DNA of 64,000 nucleotides from CAIWMF01 sp964402065 (GCA_964402065.1 CAYOAN010000006.1:62001-126000), one strand, 5' to 3'; counted from the stretch's first letter, positions 40,091 to 49,690 are shown. The notes: a model not told the origin generated them from the letters alone. A program made the numbers and translations.

Positions 40091-41497
40091 CTACCTTCCA
40101 ATTTTGCGAAGAGGCAACCCTGAGAGCAAATTACTTTCGATTTTTTCTAGTGAAACACCTTTTGTTTCTGGAACAAAAAGTCGAAAGAAAATGATGAAGA
40201 CTATTTGAAGTCCTCCATAAAGCAGGAAGGTCTTACCATTACCTAGTTTTGTCAGCATCGTCAAAAAGGTTCCTCCAACAATAGCGTTAGAAATCCAATT
40301 TGCTGCTGTGCTAAAGGTCACTCCAAGATCACGTCCTGCCAATGGGAAAATTTCTGAACAGATAATCCAAATGATAGGGCCAGCACTCATTGCAAACCCA
40401 ATAATGAAGAGCAACAATGCAGTGATAGCGTAGTATCCAAGAACAGGAGATTGCTCTAGATCCATGCTAAATAAGCCTCCCACAGTAAGCATCGAAAGTC
40501 CCATAACAACAAATCCCGTATACATCATTGGCTTGCGTCCTAATTTATCAACAAAAGCAATGGCAATGAAGGTGGAAAGCATATTAGTCACACCAACAAT
40601 AACTGTTCCCCACATCTGTCCGGATGTGCTAGCAAATCCAGCAATTTTAAAAATACGAGGGGCGTAGTACATGATAACATTAATACCCGTTAGTTGCTGG
40701 ACCAATTGCAACATGATACCAAGCATAATAGCGCGACGAAAATTAGAGTTATTGAACAACAGCTGAAACCCATTCTGTTTTTGTTGAAGATTCGTCTGAA
40801 TTTCGACCACTTCTCGTGCTATTTCCTCTTCTGGCAAAAGCATTTTTCGGAAAACATCGACTCCACGCTCTTGAAATCCCTTAAGAAAAAGCCATCTTGG
40901 ACTTTCTGGAAGAATCAGTGTTCCTAAAAACATTAAAGCTGCTGGGATTGCAATAACACCAACCATAACGCGCCAATGGCCTCCAACTTGTCCTCCAATC
41001 AACGCTGTTGTCCCAAAATACATGTCGCTTAAAAAGGCAACTAAAATCCCAATAGTAATCATGAGCTGATACATGGAGACCATCATACCTCTCACATGCT
41101 GAGGAGAAACTTCTGAGAGATAAAGGGGTGCTGTAAAAGAAGCCAATCCAACGGCAATTCCCAATAAAAATCGTGCGGCAATCAACTGATCTGCGGAAGC
41201 ACTCATGGCACAAGCAATGGATCCTCCTGCAAAAATAAAGCCACTAAGAAGCATTGCTTTTTTACGTCCAAACCTATTGGAAAGAGTGCCTGAAATTAGA
41301 ACGCCAAAAACAGCACCCCAAAGCGTTGCACTAACAATAATCTCAATAGCATGATCACTAATTTGAAATTCTTTTTGGATAAATTCGTTAGCGCCTGAAA
41401 TTACTCCTATATCAAGCCCAAATAAAAGCCCTGCAAGAGCAGCCGTAAATCCAATAAAGTAGACGATAGCATTCAGTTTTGAATTAGATGGTTTCAT
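40091..41497 (-). CDS. Sugar porter (MFS) of the XylE/GalP type
   Basis: 468 aa from ATG 41497 (MKPSNSKLNAIVYFIGF). It has 12 membrane helices with sugar-porter signatures: LLFGLDIGVISGA, NRFGRKKAML, RFLLGIAVGLASFTAPLYLSEVSPQHVRG, PESPRWL, QQLTGINVIMYYAPRIF, DKLGRKPMM and PETKG. It is likely a proton-sugar symporter at the inner membrane, complementing the OprB-like porins. The GxxDxxxxGRK and PETKG motifs make the family secure, the sugar not. Confidence 0.95.
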   Translation of the reverse strand: MKPSNSKLNAIVYFIGFTAALAGLLFGLDIGVISGANEFIQKEFQISDHAIEIIVSATLWGAVFGVLISGTLSNRFGRKKAMLLSGFIFAGGSIACAMSASADQLIAARFLLGIAVGLASFTAPLYLSEVSPQHVRGMMVSMYQLMITIGILVAFLSDMYFGTTALIGGQVGGHWRVMVGVIAIPAALMFLGTLILPESPRWLFLKGFQERGVDVFRKMLLPEEEIAREVVEIQTNLQQKQNGFQLLFNNSNFRRAIMLGIMLQLVQQLTGINVIMYYAPRIFKIAGFASTSGQMWGTVIVGVTNMLSTFIAIAFVDKLGRKPMMYTGFVVMGLSMLTVGGLFSMDLEQSPVLGYYAITALLLFIIGFAMSAGPIIWIICSEIFPLAGRDLGVTFSTAANWISNAIVGGTFLTMLTKLGNGKTFLLYGGLQIVFIIFFRLFVPETKGVSLEKIESNLLSGLPLRKIGR

Positions 41498-41593
41498 AAC
41501 AGAATAGGCCATTCTGAAATGAGTCAAATGACAAGCTTTTTTTGTTTTTATTTAAAAAAACTTTTTTATTCTTGTCCCTTGCTAAAAAATCAG

Positions 41594-42049
41594 CTAGTCG
41601 CTCCGGTTAGCTTTCTTGCTTCCTGTAAGAGCTCTATTTTTTCCCTTTGCCCCCTCGACAAGACGTTGATTCCAGAAAAGAGCCGTATCACTAAATTGCT
41701 TTATAGTTTGTTGAAACTGTTTCAAAGAAATACCCTTGAGCTGCTCTTGATAACAAATAAAGACAGCTAAACTTGCTGGATCTACCCCAATTGTCGCTCC
41801 ATTAGTCCCTGCCCACATTAAATTAGCCTCTAGCAGTTCTCTGTAAAAAACGCCTCTTTCGTTCTCTTTTAACACACCAACTAAGCTTGAAAGAAGAAGC
41901 ATATTCTGTCTTTCATTATATTCGAGATCAATGGTTACGCGATCGTCAAAGCGCAATGAATAAATACCCTGAGGGTGAAGCTCCAAATGAGGAATCCCGA
42001 TACGTTCTCCAAATATTTTGATAAGTTCTTGGAAATGCTCTAATGACAT
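41594..42049 (-). CDS. CesT-family type III secretion chaperone
   Basis: 151 aa with the family order well preserved: N-terminal helix MSLEHFQELIKIFGERIGIPHLEL, HPQGIYSLRFDDRVTIDLEYNERQNMLLLSSLVG strands, FYRELLEANLMWAGTNGATIGVDPASLAVFICYQEQL, and a C-terminal helix LKQFQQTIKQFSDTALFWNQRLVEG. This is the clearest chaperone of the window. No effector-like gene is adjacent: glnD is upstream and the sugar transporter downstream, so it may serve a distant or several clients. The C-terminal tail is basic. Confidence 0.85.
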   Translation of the reverse strand: MSLEHFQELIKIFGERIGIPHLELHPQGIYSLRFDDRVTIDLEYNERQNMLLLSSLVGVLKENERGVFYRELLEANLMWAGTNGATIGVDPASLAVFICYQEQLKGISLKQFQQTIKQFSDTALFWNQRLVEGAKGKNRALTGSKKANRSD

Positions 42050-42154
42050 AAACTTCCCAGCTACGTGATTAATTAGTTCAAGATAGGCCAGATCTTAATA
42101 AATGCAACTATTTGTTATTTTTCTTTTATTTTTTTCTCGTAAAGATACGCCTTC

Positions 42155-44902
42155 TTATTTCACTGCAATAAACAGTTGTTGTTGCAATAGTTCTTTCTCA
42201 TTAAGATCTTCTATTTTTTTTCCATCTTCTTTTAGAACATAAAAGGTATCAAAAGCGGCTCTCATCTCCGTGGCAATTCGAGCAAGATCAATAGAAAGGT
42301 TTTGTTGGCTAAGAGCTCCTAAAAGATCATAAAAAAGACCCTGTCGATCGGGCGCCTCTACCTCTATTAAAGTGTAAATTGGATGCGAATGAGAGTCTAT
42401 CACCACGCGTGGCTTAATCATCTCTTCGGGCATAGGTTGCCATTGATTCAGAGAATAATATTCTGGTTTTTTAAAAATTGGCTTTTCTGTCGTTTTTAAA
42501 AATCCTTTGAGACTTCTTTCCATAGTTCCCTTTTCTTTTTCATTAATCAAAGAATCTCGACGAACACTATTTACCCTAAAAATATCTAGGGTTAGATTAT
42601 CAGCTCGTGTAAAGACTTCTGCTCCAAGAAGATTGATTCCTGCTAAGAGAAATGAAGCTGCTATTTTTTCGAGCAGATACTTACGATCCCATCCGCAAAC
42701 CCAAACTTCAGTACATCCTTGTTCAGGGTGCTCTTTCCAATAAATTTCAGGATCCAGAATATTTCTTTGAGAATTTTTAAAACGCTCAAAGAACCTTCTA
42801 AACAAATAGATATGTTCAGTCAAAGCTGGAATCTCTACTGTCCTAAAATATCTCTCTGGCATCTGCTGAAAATGATTTCTTATTTCTTCACTAAATTCAT
42901 CTCCCAAAAGAAGGCTCACTTTTTTTTCTGTATCAAGGCGATTGACATCCTTTTTTTTAAAAAACTGAAATCCTATTTCTAAATAATTTTTTGTTTTTTC
43001 AAAAAGATTCCATACAAGTTGTTCTTTCCAATCACTCCATTGCTCGTCTCCTGTTCCCATACCATCTGCCAGCGTCAAAATCATAAGAGCATGAAGTGTT
43101 GGAACTGTTTGAACAATTTTTGAAAAATTACTGATTGTCGTAACATCCTCTAAGTCACGGGACCTTGCAACTGCTGCTAGTTCCCCATGGTAAGTAACTA
43201 AAGTGAGTAATCGTTCGCGTCTTTCTCCAGTAAGGCTAAACCTCTCTGCTATTTTTTTTGTAGAAGTAGCACTAACCTTAGCGTGATTTGAAGCGTTAGC
43301 TGCTTTACCAATGTCATGAAGCAAAACACTGAGATAAAGAATGGCAGGGTCATCTAGATTTTTAAAAAGATTCCCATATCTCAAAAGTTTTTTATTGCTG
43401 CTAAACAGGAGTTGATCCATTTTTTCAATACAAACTAATGTATGTTCATCAGCAGTATAGTGATGATAGAATTCATGCTGAACAAGACAGGTCAAAGCTC
43501 CAAATTCAGGCAGATATTTTCCTAAAAAGCCAAGATCATGCATGAGTCGAAGAATACGCCCGACTTCTCCCTTACGAGAAAGAATAAGAAAAAAGATATT
43601 ACGGTTTTCTACCGCTTCTTGGAACTGGTGATCAACAAGTAATAATCGTCTTTTAATAAGATCACTTAACTCTGCAGAAAATTGGGCTCCTTTAGTTTGA
43701 GCTAAATAGAAAACCCTCATCATGCGACTAGGATCTTTGTTAAAAATATTACTATTTTCCGGAAATAAAATTCCTTTTTTCATTAGAAAACCATCATTTT
43801 TTTCAGCATTAAATTTTTTATAAAAAAATGAAGTAAATACATTTTCTCTTTTTTCTAATAATTTCATCCTTTCAAGAACCAACGAAGTAATAAGATAAAT
43901 TTCTCTTGTTTTCTCATAGTAATCTTTCATGAATGCCTCACTTCTTCTAAGAATATCTCTTTGAGGATATCCTAGCGCCGTAGCGATGTTACCTTGTAAT
44001 CGAAGTGTAAGCTTGTCTTGAGCTCTTTTTTCTTGATCGTGCATTTCTTGCCTAACATTCAATAAAAATGATTCATTTTTTTCTAATTTTCGACGCTCAC
44101 TTTCTCGAAGATATTTTAGTTCTACCAATCTAGAAAGATTACTTGCTTTGGCACAAACACGAGCAATCCAAAGAAGGTTCTGATAATCTCTTAATCCTCC
44201 TTTCCCTGATTTAATATGAGGCTCTTGCATGAAAACTGTCTTTCCAAATTTTTCATGCATTTTTTTTAGATCTTCTAATCTCCAAGAGATGTATTGCTTT
44301 TCTTTTCTATAAATGCATTTTTTAAAAAATTGTTCTTTAAAGTTATTAAAAACCTTTTTATCACCTTTAATAAATCGCATTTCCATCATTGCGGTCTTTG
44401 AAAGCATATCTTGATTAGCATGATCAATTGCTTGCAAAAGAGAACGTGTTGCATGACCTACTTTTAATTCGAGATCCCATAACATCATTAAAATAGTGCT
44501 CACTACTTTTTCAGTAACATCTGTTATGACTTCTGTTTCTTGCAAAAACATAACGTCAATATCACTGTGAGGACTTAACTCCCTCCTTCCATATCCTCCT
44601 AAGGCAATAACAGAAAATCCCGCTTTTTTTAAAGAAATCTTATTTTCTTGGAGAACTGCAGTAACTATTTCTCCCAATATAACGTCTATAAGGTCAGAGC
44701 GACACTGACTAATCTCTTTTCCTTTAATTTCTTGTTTTTGCCATTTTTTAAATTGCTGATATGCCCTATTTTTAAGACGTTTAAATTGATCTAATAAAAA
44801 CTTTGGAGAAGAATTTGAATCTTTTAATGATTTTTTTGATTCTTCAATTAAACTTTCAAAAGAAATTCTTTCTTCAATTGAAAGCGAAAGGGAAAATTTC
44901 AT
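42155..44902 (-). CDS. glnD: Protein-PII uridylyltransferase / uridylyl-removing enzyme
   Basis: 915 aa, family length. The nucleotidyltransferase motif GGYGRRELSPHSDIDVMF is at residues 102-119, followed by KSGKGGLRDYQNLLWIARV. The HD domain (HHYTADEHTLVCIEKMD, LLHDIGKA) removes UMP. Two C-terminal ACT domains (CGWDRKYLLEKIAASFLLAGINLL; VEAPDRQGLFYDLLGALSQQNLSIDLARI) sense glutamine. It controls PII and thereby nitrogen assimilation. The gene is markedly more AT-rich than those before 42 kb. Confidence 0.96.
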   Translation of the reverse strand: MKFSLSLSIEERISFESLIEESKKSLKDSNSSPKFLLDQFKRLKNRAYQQFKKWQKQEIKGKEISQCRSDLIDVILGEIVTAVLQENKISLKKAGFSVIALGGYGRRELSPHSDIDVMFLQETEVITDVTEKVVSTILMMLWDLELKVGHATRSLLQAIDHANQDMLSKTAMMEMRFIKGDKKVFNNFKEQFFKKCIYRKEKQYISWRLEDLKKMHEKFGKTVFMQEPHIKSGKGGLRDYQNLLWIARVCAKASNLSRLVELKYLRESERRKLEKNESFLLNVRQEMHDQEKRAQDKLTLRLQGNIATALGYPQRDILRRSEAFMKDYYEKTREIYLITSLVLERMKLLEKRENVFTSFFYKKFNAEKNDGFLMKKGILFPENSNIFNKDPSRMMRVFYLAQTKGAQFSAELSDLIKRRLLLVDHQFQEAVENRNIFFLILSRKGEVGRILRLMHDLGFLGKYLPEFGALTCLVQHEFYHHYTADEHTLVCIEKMDQLLFSSNKKLLRYGNLFKNLDDPAILYLSVLLHDIGKAANASNHAKVSATSTKKIAERFSLTGERRERLLTLVTYHGELAAVARSRDLEDVTTISNFSKIVQTVPTLHALMILTLADGMGTGDEQWSDWKEQLVWNLFEKTKNYLEIGFQFFKKKDVNRLDTEKKVSLLLGDEFSEEIRNHFQQMPERYFRTVEIPALTEHIYLFRRFFERFKNSQRNILDPEIYWKEHPEQGCTEVWVCGWDRKYLLEKIAASFLLAGINLLGAEVFTRADNLTLDIFRVNSVRRDSLINEKEKGTMERSLKGFLKTTEKPIFKKPEYYSLNQWQPMPEEMIKPRVVIDSHSHPIYTLIEVEAPDRQGLFYDLLGALSQQNLSIDLARIATEMRAAFDTFYVLKEDGKKIEDLNEKELLQQQLFIAVK

Positions 44903-45242
44903 AAGTTAAAATGAGCTAAAGGAAGAATGACTCAGAAATGAAATATTAAGAGAAAAGAAAAAGCGAAAGTTTTAAACATTTATATAAATAAATATTTTTT
45001 TATTTAAATCATTTCATCATATTCATAATGAGAATAACTTTTTTATTTAAAATTAACTTCTTTAAAACAAAGAAATTAACTTATCTTTTAAAATGTTATT
45101 TATTCTTGGTATTATTGCAAAATTTTAAGAAAGAGTGTTCTAAGGAACAAAATATTCTAACTTATTTCCATTTATACACATTTTTTTAACATTAATATCA
45201 AATCCATTTTTTATCCTATTTATATAAGAGTAAAGACGCCGT
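44903..45242. other. AT-rich gap, candidate replication origin
   Basis: 340 bp of very AT-rich sequence between divergent glnD and mnmG. It contains one DnaA-box consensus match TTATACACA at 45172-45180 and a TGTTC-TAAG-GAACA palindrome at 45136-45149. By sample counts, the plus strand has C>G to the left and mostly G>=C to the right of this gap. mnmG is a frequent origin neighbour. Only one good DnaA box is seen, and dnaA is absent from the window. Confidence 0.45.
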
Positions 45243-47111
45243 ATGACTTTTTTTAATTATCCTAAGCATTATCAAGTTATTGTCATTGGAGCTGGGCATG
45301 CTGGTATAGAAGCGGCTTTAGCTTCTGCTAGACTAGGGTGTGAGACACTGTTATTAACCCAAAATCCTGATACTATAGGGCAAATGTCTTGCAACCCAGC
45401 AATAGGAGGTTCTGCGAAGGGACATATTGTACGCGAAATTGATGCTCTTGGTGGAGTTATGGGGATCAATGCAGACGCTACAGGAATTCAATTTCGAATG
45501 CTCAATGCTAACAAAGGTCCTAGTATTAGAGCTCCTCGAGCTCAATGTGACAAGAAGTCTTATCAATTTAGGTTAAAGGCTATTTTGGAAAAAACTCCTT
45601 TCCTAACAATAACCCAAGCTAACGTAGCTAAGTTTTTGATAAAGGATGATGAAGTCATCGGTGTAGAAACGACGTTTGGAATTAGATATCATGCGCCAGC
45701 TGTTGTTCTAACAACAGGAACTTTTATGAGAGGGCTGATTCACGTTGGAAAAAAAACACAAGTTGGAGGAAGAATGGCTGATAGCGCTTCTACTATTAGC
45801 GAAAGTATTGAATATTTAGGTTTCAAGTTGGGGCGTTTTAAAACAGGAACTCCCTGCAGGCTGTTAGAAAAATCTATTAACTTTTTAGCTTGTGAACGCC
45901 AAGATGGAGATGAAAAGCCTTCCCCTTTCTCTTATATTAGAGAAACTATTACTCCAGAAGTAGGAGAGATTCATACACTCAACTATTATAAAAATGGATT
46001 ATTCCACGTGGAACAGATACCGTGTTGGCTAACGTACACCAATGATGAAACACACAAAATAATTGAGGATAATATTCATCGATCCCCTCTTTATTCTGGA
46101 ATGATAGAGGGAGTGGGACCTCGCTACTGTCCTTCTATTGAAGATAAAGTTGTCAAATTTTCAGAAAAAGAAAGGCATCAAATTTTTTTAGAGCCAGAAG
46201 GCCGACACACAGGAGAGATTTATGTTAATGGCCTCTCAACAAGCCTTCCATTTGAAATTCAATATGAATTTATCAGATCTATTGCTGGTCTTGAAAAAGC
46301 AGAAATTCTTCGCCCGGGATACGCAGTAGAATACGATTATATTTTTCCTAATCAGCTGCACTCTACTCTTGAGACAAAAAAAATTAGTGGTCTCTATTTT
46401 GCAGGCCAAATTAATGGAACTTCTGGCTATGAAGAAGCTGCTGGCCAAGGGGTAGTTGCAGGAGCTAATGCAGCATTAAAAATTCTTAAAAAAGAACCAT
46501 TAATTTTAGGGAGAGATGAAGCCTATATCGGTGTAATGATAGATGATTTGGTGACACGAGGGACTCCAGAACCTTATCGCATGTTTACGAGTCGTGCTGA
46601 GTATCGACTTCGATTGAGACAAGACAATTGTGATATCAGGTTAACTGGCAAAGCGATAGACCTAGGGTTAGCTTGTAACTACCGCAAAGAAAAATACTTA
46701 GAAAAAAAATCATCAATTTCAAGTCTCTTAGAAAAGCTTCCTTCTATGCGCTATGAAGGTATTGTTCTAGAAAATTGGTTGCGCCGGCCCGAAAACCATG
46801 TAGAACGGCTTCCCTCAGAAATAAGAGAAGGATATTCGCTGGAAGTTTGGTCTTACCTTGAAACAGAACTGAAGTTTGAAGGTTATTTAAAAAGAGAGAA
46901 TCTTCAAATAGAGAGGGCTAAAAAGCAAGAAGAGTGGAAGCTTCCAAGTCAAATTGATTACCATGCTATTTCTAGCCTGAGTTCGGAAGCGCGGCAAAAG
47001 TTAACAGAATATATGCCAACTTCGTTGCGACATGCTTCTCGCATTAGTGGTGTTACTCCAGCTGACATAGATGTGCTTACTCTTTGGTTAAAGAGAAATG
47101 AAAAAAAATAA
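45243..47111 (+). CDS. mnmG: tRNA uridine 5-carboxymethylaminomethyl modification enzyme
   Basis: 622 aa. The FAD-binding motif VIGAGHAGIEAALASARLG is at the N-terminus, followed by the MnmG signatures MSCNPAIGGSAKGHIVREIDALGG, KGPSIRAPRAQCDKKSYQ, GPRYCPSIEDKVVKF and YDYIFPNQLHSTLETKKISGLYFAGQINGTSGYEEAAGQGVVAGANAAL. With MnmE it modifies U34 of several tRNAs. It is AT-rich like glnD. The ATG at 45243 is well supported; no strong ribosome-binding site. Confidence 0.98.
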   Translation: MTFFNYPKHYQVIVIGAGHAGIEAALASARLGCETLLLTQNPDTIGQMSCNPAIGGSAKGHIVREIDALGGVMGINADATGIQFRMLNANKGPSIRAPRAQCDKKSYQFRLKAILEKTPFLTITQANVAKFLIKDDEVIGVETTFGIRYHAPAVVLTTGTFMRGLIHVGKKTQVGGRMADSASTISESIEYLGFKLGRFKTGTPCRLLEKSINFLACERQDGDEKPSPFSYIRETITPEVGEIHTLNYYKNGLFHVEQIPCWLTYTNDETHKIIEDNIHRSPLYSGMIEGVGPRYCPSIEDKVVKFSEKERHQIFLEPEGRHTGEIYVNGLSTSLPFEIQYEFIRSIAGLEKAEILRPGYAVEYDYIFPNQLHSTLETKKISGLYFAGQINGTSGYEEAAGQGVVAGANAALKILKKEPLILGRDEAYIGVMIDDLVTRGTPEPYRMFTSRAEYRLRLRQDNCDIRLTGKAIDLGLACNYRKEKYLEKKSSISSLLEKLPSMRYEGIVLENWLRRPENHVERLPSEIREGYSLEVWSYLETELKFEGYLKRENLQIERAKKQEEWKLPSQIDYHAISSLSSEARQKLTEYMPTSLRHASRISGVTPADIDVLTLWLKRNEKK

Positions 47112-47158
47112 CGATTTTTTTTGACGATAAGGCAAAGAAAACGTGATACTGATCAGCT

Positions 47159-48544
47159 ATGGCGATGATTCCTTATGATCTTATTGTAATTGGTGGTGGC
47201 CCTGCGGGCTACGTAGGTGCTATTCGTGCGGCGCAGCTTGGTAAAAAAGTGGCCGTAGTTGAAAAAGAACGTGCGGGTGGTACATGCCTCAATTGGGGTT
47301 GCATTCCTACAAAATCTTTATTGCGAAATGCAGAACTTTATTCGCTTATCAAGAATCATGCAGGGGACTTCGGTTTTGAAATTGGTGGTGTGAATTACGA
47401 CTGGTCTAAAGTCATTGGGCGCTCACGAAAAGTTGCTGATAGACTTGCTGGTGGAATTGAATTTCTTTTTAAAAAAAATAAAGTTGATTATATCGTTGGT
47501 GAAGCAACGGTTCCAAAATCAGGACAGGTCGACGTGATCAAAAAAGATGGCTCTACGACTCAACTTGCAGCTCCAAAAATCCTTATTACGACGGGCGTTG
47601 TTACCCGAGAAATGCCTGGATTCCCAATGAATGGAACTTCAGTTATTGGAAGCCGACAAGCTATGGCTCTTCCAACACAGCCAAAAGAGATCATCGTTAT
47701 TGGAGCAGGCGCAATCGGCATTGAATTTGCTTATTTCTTCAATTCTTTTGGGACCAAAGTCACTGTCATAGAAATGATGCCAAATATTCTTCCAATTGAA
47801 GATACTGAAGTCAGTGCTGCGCTTGAAAAATCTTTGACAAAACAAGGCATCAAAATTTTAACAGAAACAAAAGTTGAAAAAGCAGAAACGACAGCAACAG
47901 GCGTTTCAATTACTGTTTCTGGAAAAAAGAACGAAACCTTAACTGCTGAAATAGCACTTGTTGCTATCGGTGTTACCCCTCTCTTGCCTGGCGGAATGGC
48001 TTTTAAGCTTGATGCCAAGGGATATCTTTCCGTCAACGAAAAATATGAAACAAGTGTTCCAGGAATTTATGCGGCTGGTGACATCATCGGGCCCCCATGG
48101 CTTGCGCACGTTGCAAGTTGGGAAGCCATTCAAGCTGTTGAAGGAATGTTTGGAAAAAAGAAGCCTCAGCGTCAACGTACGTTCCCAGGATGTACTTATT
48201 GTCAGCCGCAAGTTGCAAGTGTTGGTTTAACGGAACGTGCTGCTAAAGAAAAAGGCATGTCGATAAAAATTGGGAAGTTCCCCTTCCAAGCAAGCGGCAA
48301 GGCACAGGCAATGGGTGAAACGGATGGTTTTGTAAAATTGATTTTCAATGAACCACACGGAGAAATTGTAGGAGCTCATATCATCGGCAATGAAGCAACA
48401 GAAATGATTGCAGAATTAGGTTTGGCAATCACACTCGAAGCTACGTATGACGATATTGCTAGTACGATTCATGCTCATCCAACTCTCAGCGAAGCCGTAA
48501 TGGAGGCCACGGAGGCAGCTCATGGCCACGCCATCCACATCTAG
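47159..48544 (+). CDS. lpd: Dihydrolipoyl dehydrogenase
   Basis: 461 aa. FAD motif VIGGGPAGYVGAIRAAQLG, redox-active disulfide GGTCLNWGCIPTKSLL, NAD motif VIGAGAIGIEFAYFF, YAAGDI, and a C-terminal dimer domain with HAHPTLSEAVMEA carrying the catalytic His-Glu. It is the E3 subunit for pyruvate/2-oxoacid dehydrogenases or the glycine cleavage system; no E1/E2 genes are adjacent. Base composition returns to the window norm here, unlike mnmG upstream. Confidence 0.97.
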   Translation: MAMIPYDLIVIGGGPAGYVGAIRAAQLGKKVAVVEKERAGGTCLNWGCIPTKSLLRNAELYSLIKNHAGDFGFEIGGVNYDWSKVIGRSRKVADRLAGGIEFLFKKNKVDYIVGEATVPKSGQVDVIKKDGSTTQLAAPKILITTGVVTREMPGFPMNGTSVIGSRQAMALPTQPKEIIVIGAGAIGIEFAYFFNSFGTKVTVIEMMPNILPIEDTEVSAALEKSLTKQGIKILTETKVEKAETTATGVSITVSGKKNETLTAEIALVAIGVTPLLPGGMAFKLDAKGYLSVNEKYETSVPGIYAAGDIIGPPWLAHVASWEAIQAVEGMFGKKKPQRQRTFPGCTYCQPQVASVGLTERAAKEKGMSIKIGKFPFQASGKAQAMGETDGFVKLIFNEPHGEIVGAHIIGNEATEMIAELGLAITLEATYDDIASTIHAHPTLSEAVMEATEAAHGHAIHI

Positions 48545-48563
48545 AAGGATAGCCTCAAACTTT

Positions 48564-48618
48564 ACTGATGAGACAAAGCGCTGTATAGCGTCATTATTCC
48601 TTGTGCTTTGTCCTCAGT
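48564..48618. other. Imperfect palindrome downstream of lpd
   Basis: ACTGATGAGACAAAGC faces GCTTTGTCCTCAGT, with an inner CGCT-GTAT-AGCG hairpin. It may be an lpd terminator or a short relative of the larger palindromic elements, with which it shares a GACAAAG arm and a CGCTAT-like inner stem. Confidence 0.5.
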
Positions 48619-48684
48619 AGCAAATGTTGAATATATTCCTAGGCTTTATGCGGGAATAGGTTCGTAGAAAACTAGATTTTGAAA

Positions 48685-49056
48685 ATGACATCTTCTAAAA
48701 AGCAGATTGATTTTTTGCGCAAACGTGTACTGAGAGAATGGCGTGGACTTCCAAGCGAATCTACTCCTGATAATCAGGTTATTTTTGCAGATGTGCTGAC
48801 CAAGGTTGTGACCAAACTAGGTCTTCATACGCGTATCAAGCAGGAAGAAATTGCTGCAACTTGGAGCGAATTAGTGGGTGACTTTTTAGCAGCTCATTCT
48901 GAGCCGCAGCAGCTTTCGCATGGAATTCTTTCTGTTCGCGTAATTCAGCCAACGATCCGTTATGAATTAGATCGTGTGTGGAAAAAAGAGTTATTACAAA
49001 AATTACAGTTACGCTTTGGTGCTAAATTAATTCGTGATGTCCGATTTGGGTCATAG
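48685..49056 (+). CDS. DciA-like (DUF721) protein
   Basis: 123 aa from ATG 48685. The pattern VLTKVVTKLGLHTRIKQEEIAATWSELVGDFLAAHSEPQQLSHGILSVRVIQPTIRYELDRVWKKELLQKL matches DUF721, of which DciA loads the replicative helicase in bacteria lacking DnaC/DnaI. The N-terminal KH-like fold is present; the tail is short. It forms a likely operon with folB, 5 bases downstream. Confidence 0.8.
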   Translation: MTSSKKQIDFLRKRVLREWRGLPSESTPDNQVIFADVLTKVVTKLGLHTRIKQEEIAATWSELVGDFLAAHSEPQQLSHGILSVRVIQPTIRYELDRVWKKELLQKLQLRFGAKLIRDVRFGS

Positions 49057-49061
49057 TTTTT

Positions 49062-49412
49062 ATGGAACGAATTATTGAAATTAAAGGGATCCGAGCGCCA
49101 GTATTTATCGGTGTTCCAGCCGAAGAGCGAGCTCAGTTACAAGAACTCTGCTTTGACTTACGATTTGCAGCTTGTCATCAACCTGAATCATTAAACGAAG
49201 ATCTTACTGCTACTGTTGATTATGCCATGGTGAGGCAGAAGCTGATAGAGCTAGTTCAAATGAGGCCTCGGAGTTTGATTGAGACATTAGCGGATGAAAT
49301 TACAGCTGCTTTCCTTCTTGAATTTTCACTGCGATGGATAGAGGTAACAGTTCGCAAATTTATTTTGCCAAATACTGATTATGTTGCTGTGACAGTCCGG
49401 CGTGAAAGCTAG
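49062..49412 (+). CDS. folB: Dihydroneopterin aldolase
   Basis: 116 aa. IIEIKGIRAPVFIGVPAEERAQLQEL, TVDYAMVRQKLIELV, and LIETLADEITAAFLLEF carry the FolB signature with the conserved Tyr and the RSLIETLA motif. It cleaves dihydroneopterin in folate synthesis. Other fol genes are not in the window. Confidence 0.93.
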   Translation: MERIIEIKGIRAPVFIGVPAEERAQLQELCFDLRFAACHQPESLNEDLTATVDYAMVRQKLIELVQMRPRSLIETLADEITAAFLLEFSLRWIEVTVRKFILPNTDYVAVTVRRES

Positions 49413-49490
49413 ATAGGATCTTGCATCCAGCCCTCAGTATAAAAAGCGGAAAGAAAAATCATCAAAGTGTTTTCATCTGCTTTTCCTATT

Positions 49491-49577
49491 AGAGCATTTA
49501 AAAAAAGTCTATAGCTAGGCATTGCGGCGTCACTCCGATGCGCGTCTTCACGAGTATTTCTTAAGCACTGCGAGTCT
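49491..49577. repeat. Decayed family D element, reverse orientation
   Basis: AGAGCATTTAAAAAAAGTCT, GCATTGCGGCGTCACTCCGA and ACGAGTATTTC match the reverse complement of the D core in the 12.3-13.1 kb array. It is directly followed by a reversed B element. Confidence 0.65.
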
Positions 49578-49580
49578 ATA

Positions 49581-49690
49581 GTCAAATTACTTAGAAATGA
49601 CAATAAATGGACTTGAGCTTAGTTAGGAACAAGCAGCGGTCTCATCCCATTACGTTATCGTTTAGATAGCGCCGGTCTTCGCCATTTTTA
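49581..49690. repeat. Family B element, reverse orientation, arm truncated
   Basis: GTCAAATTACTTAGAAATGAC, then GGAACAAGCAGCGGTCTCAT and ACGTTATCGTTTAGATAGCG, matches the reverse complement of 60444-60593 closely. The far arm is replaced; GACTTGA / TCAAGTC (49610, 49711) may form an alternative arm. The rest of the 49.7-49.85 kb gap holds no gene. Confidence 0.75.
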
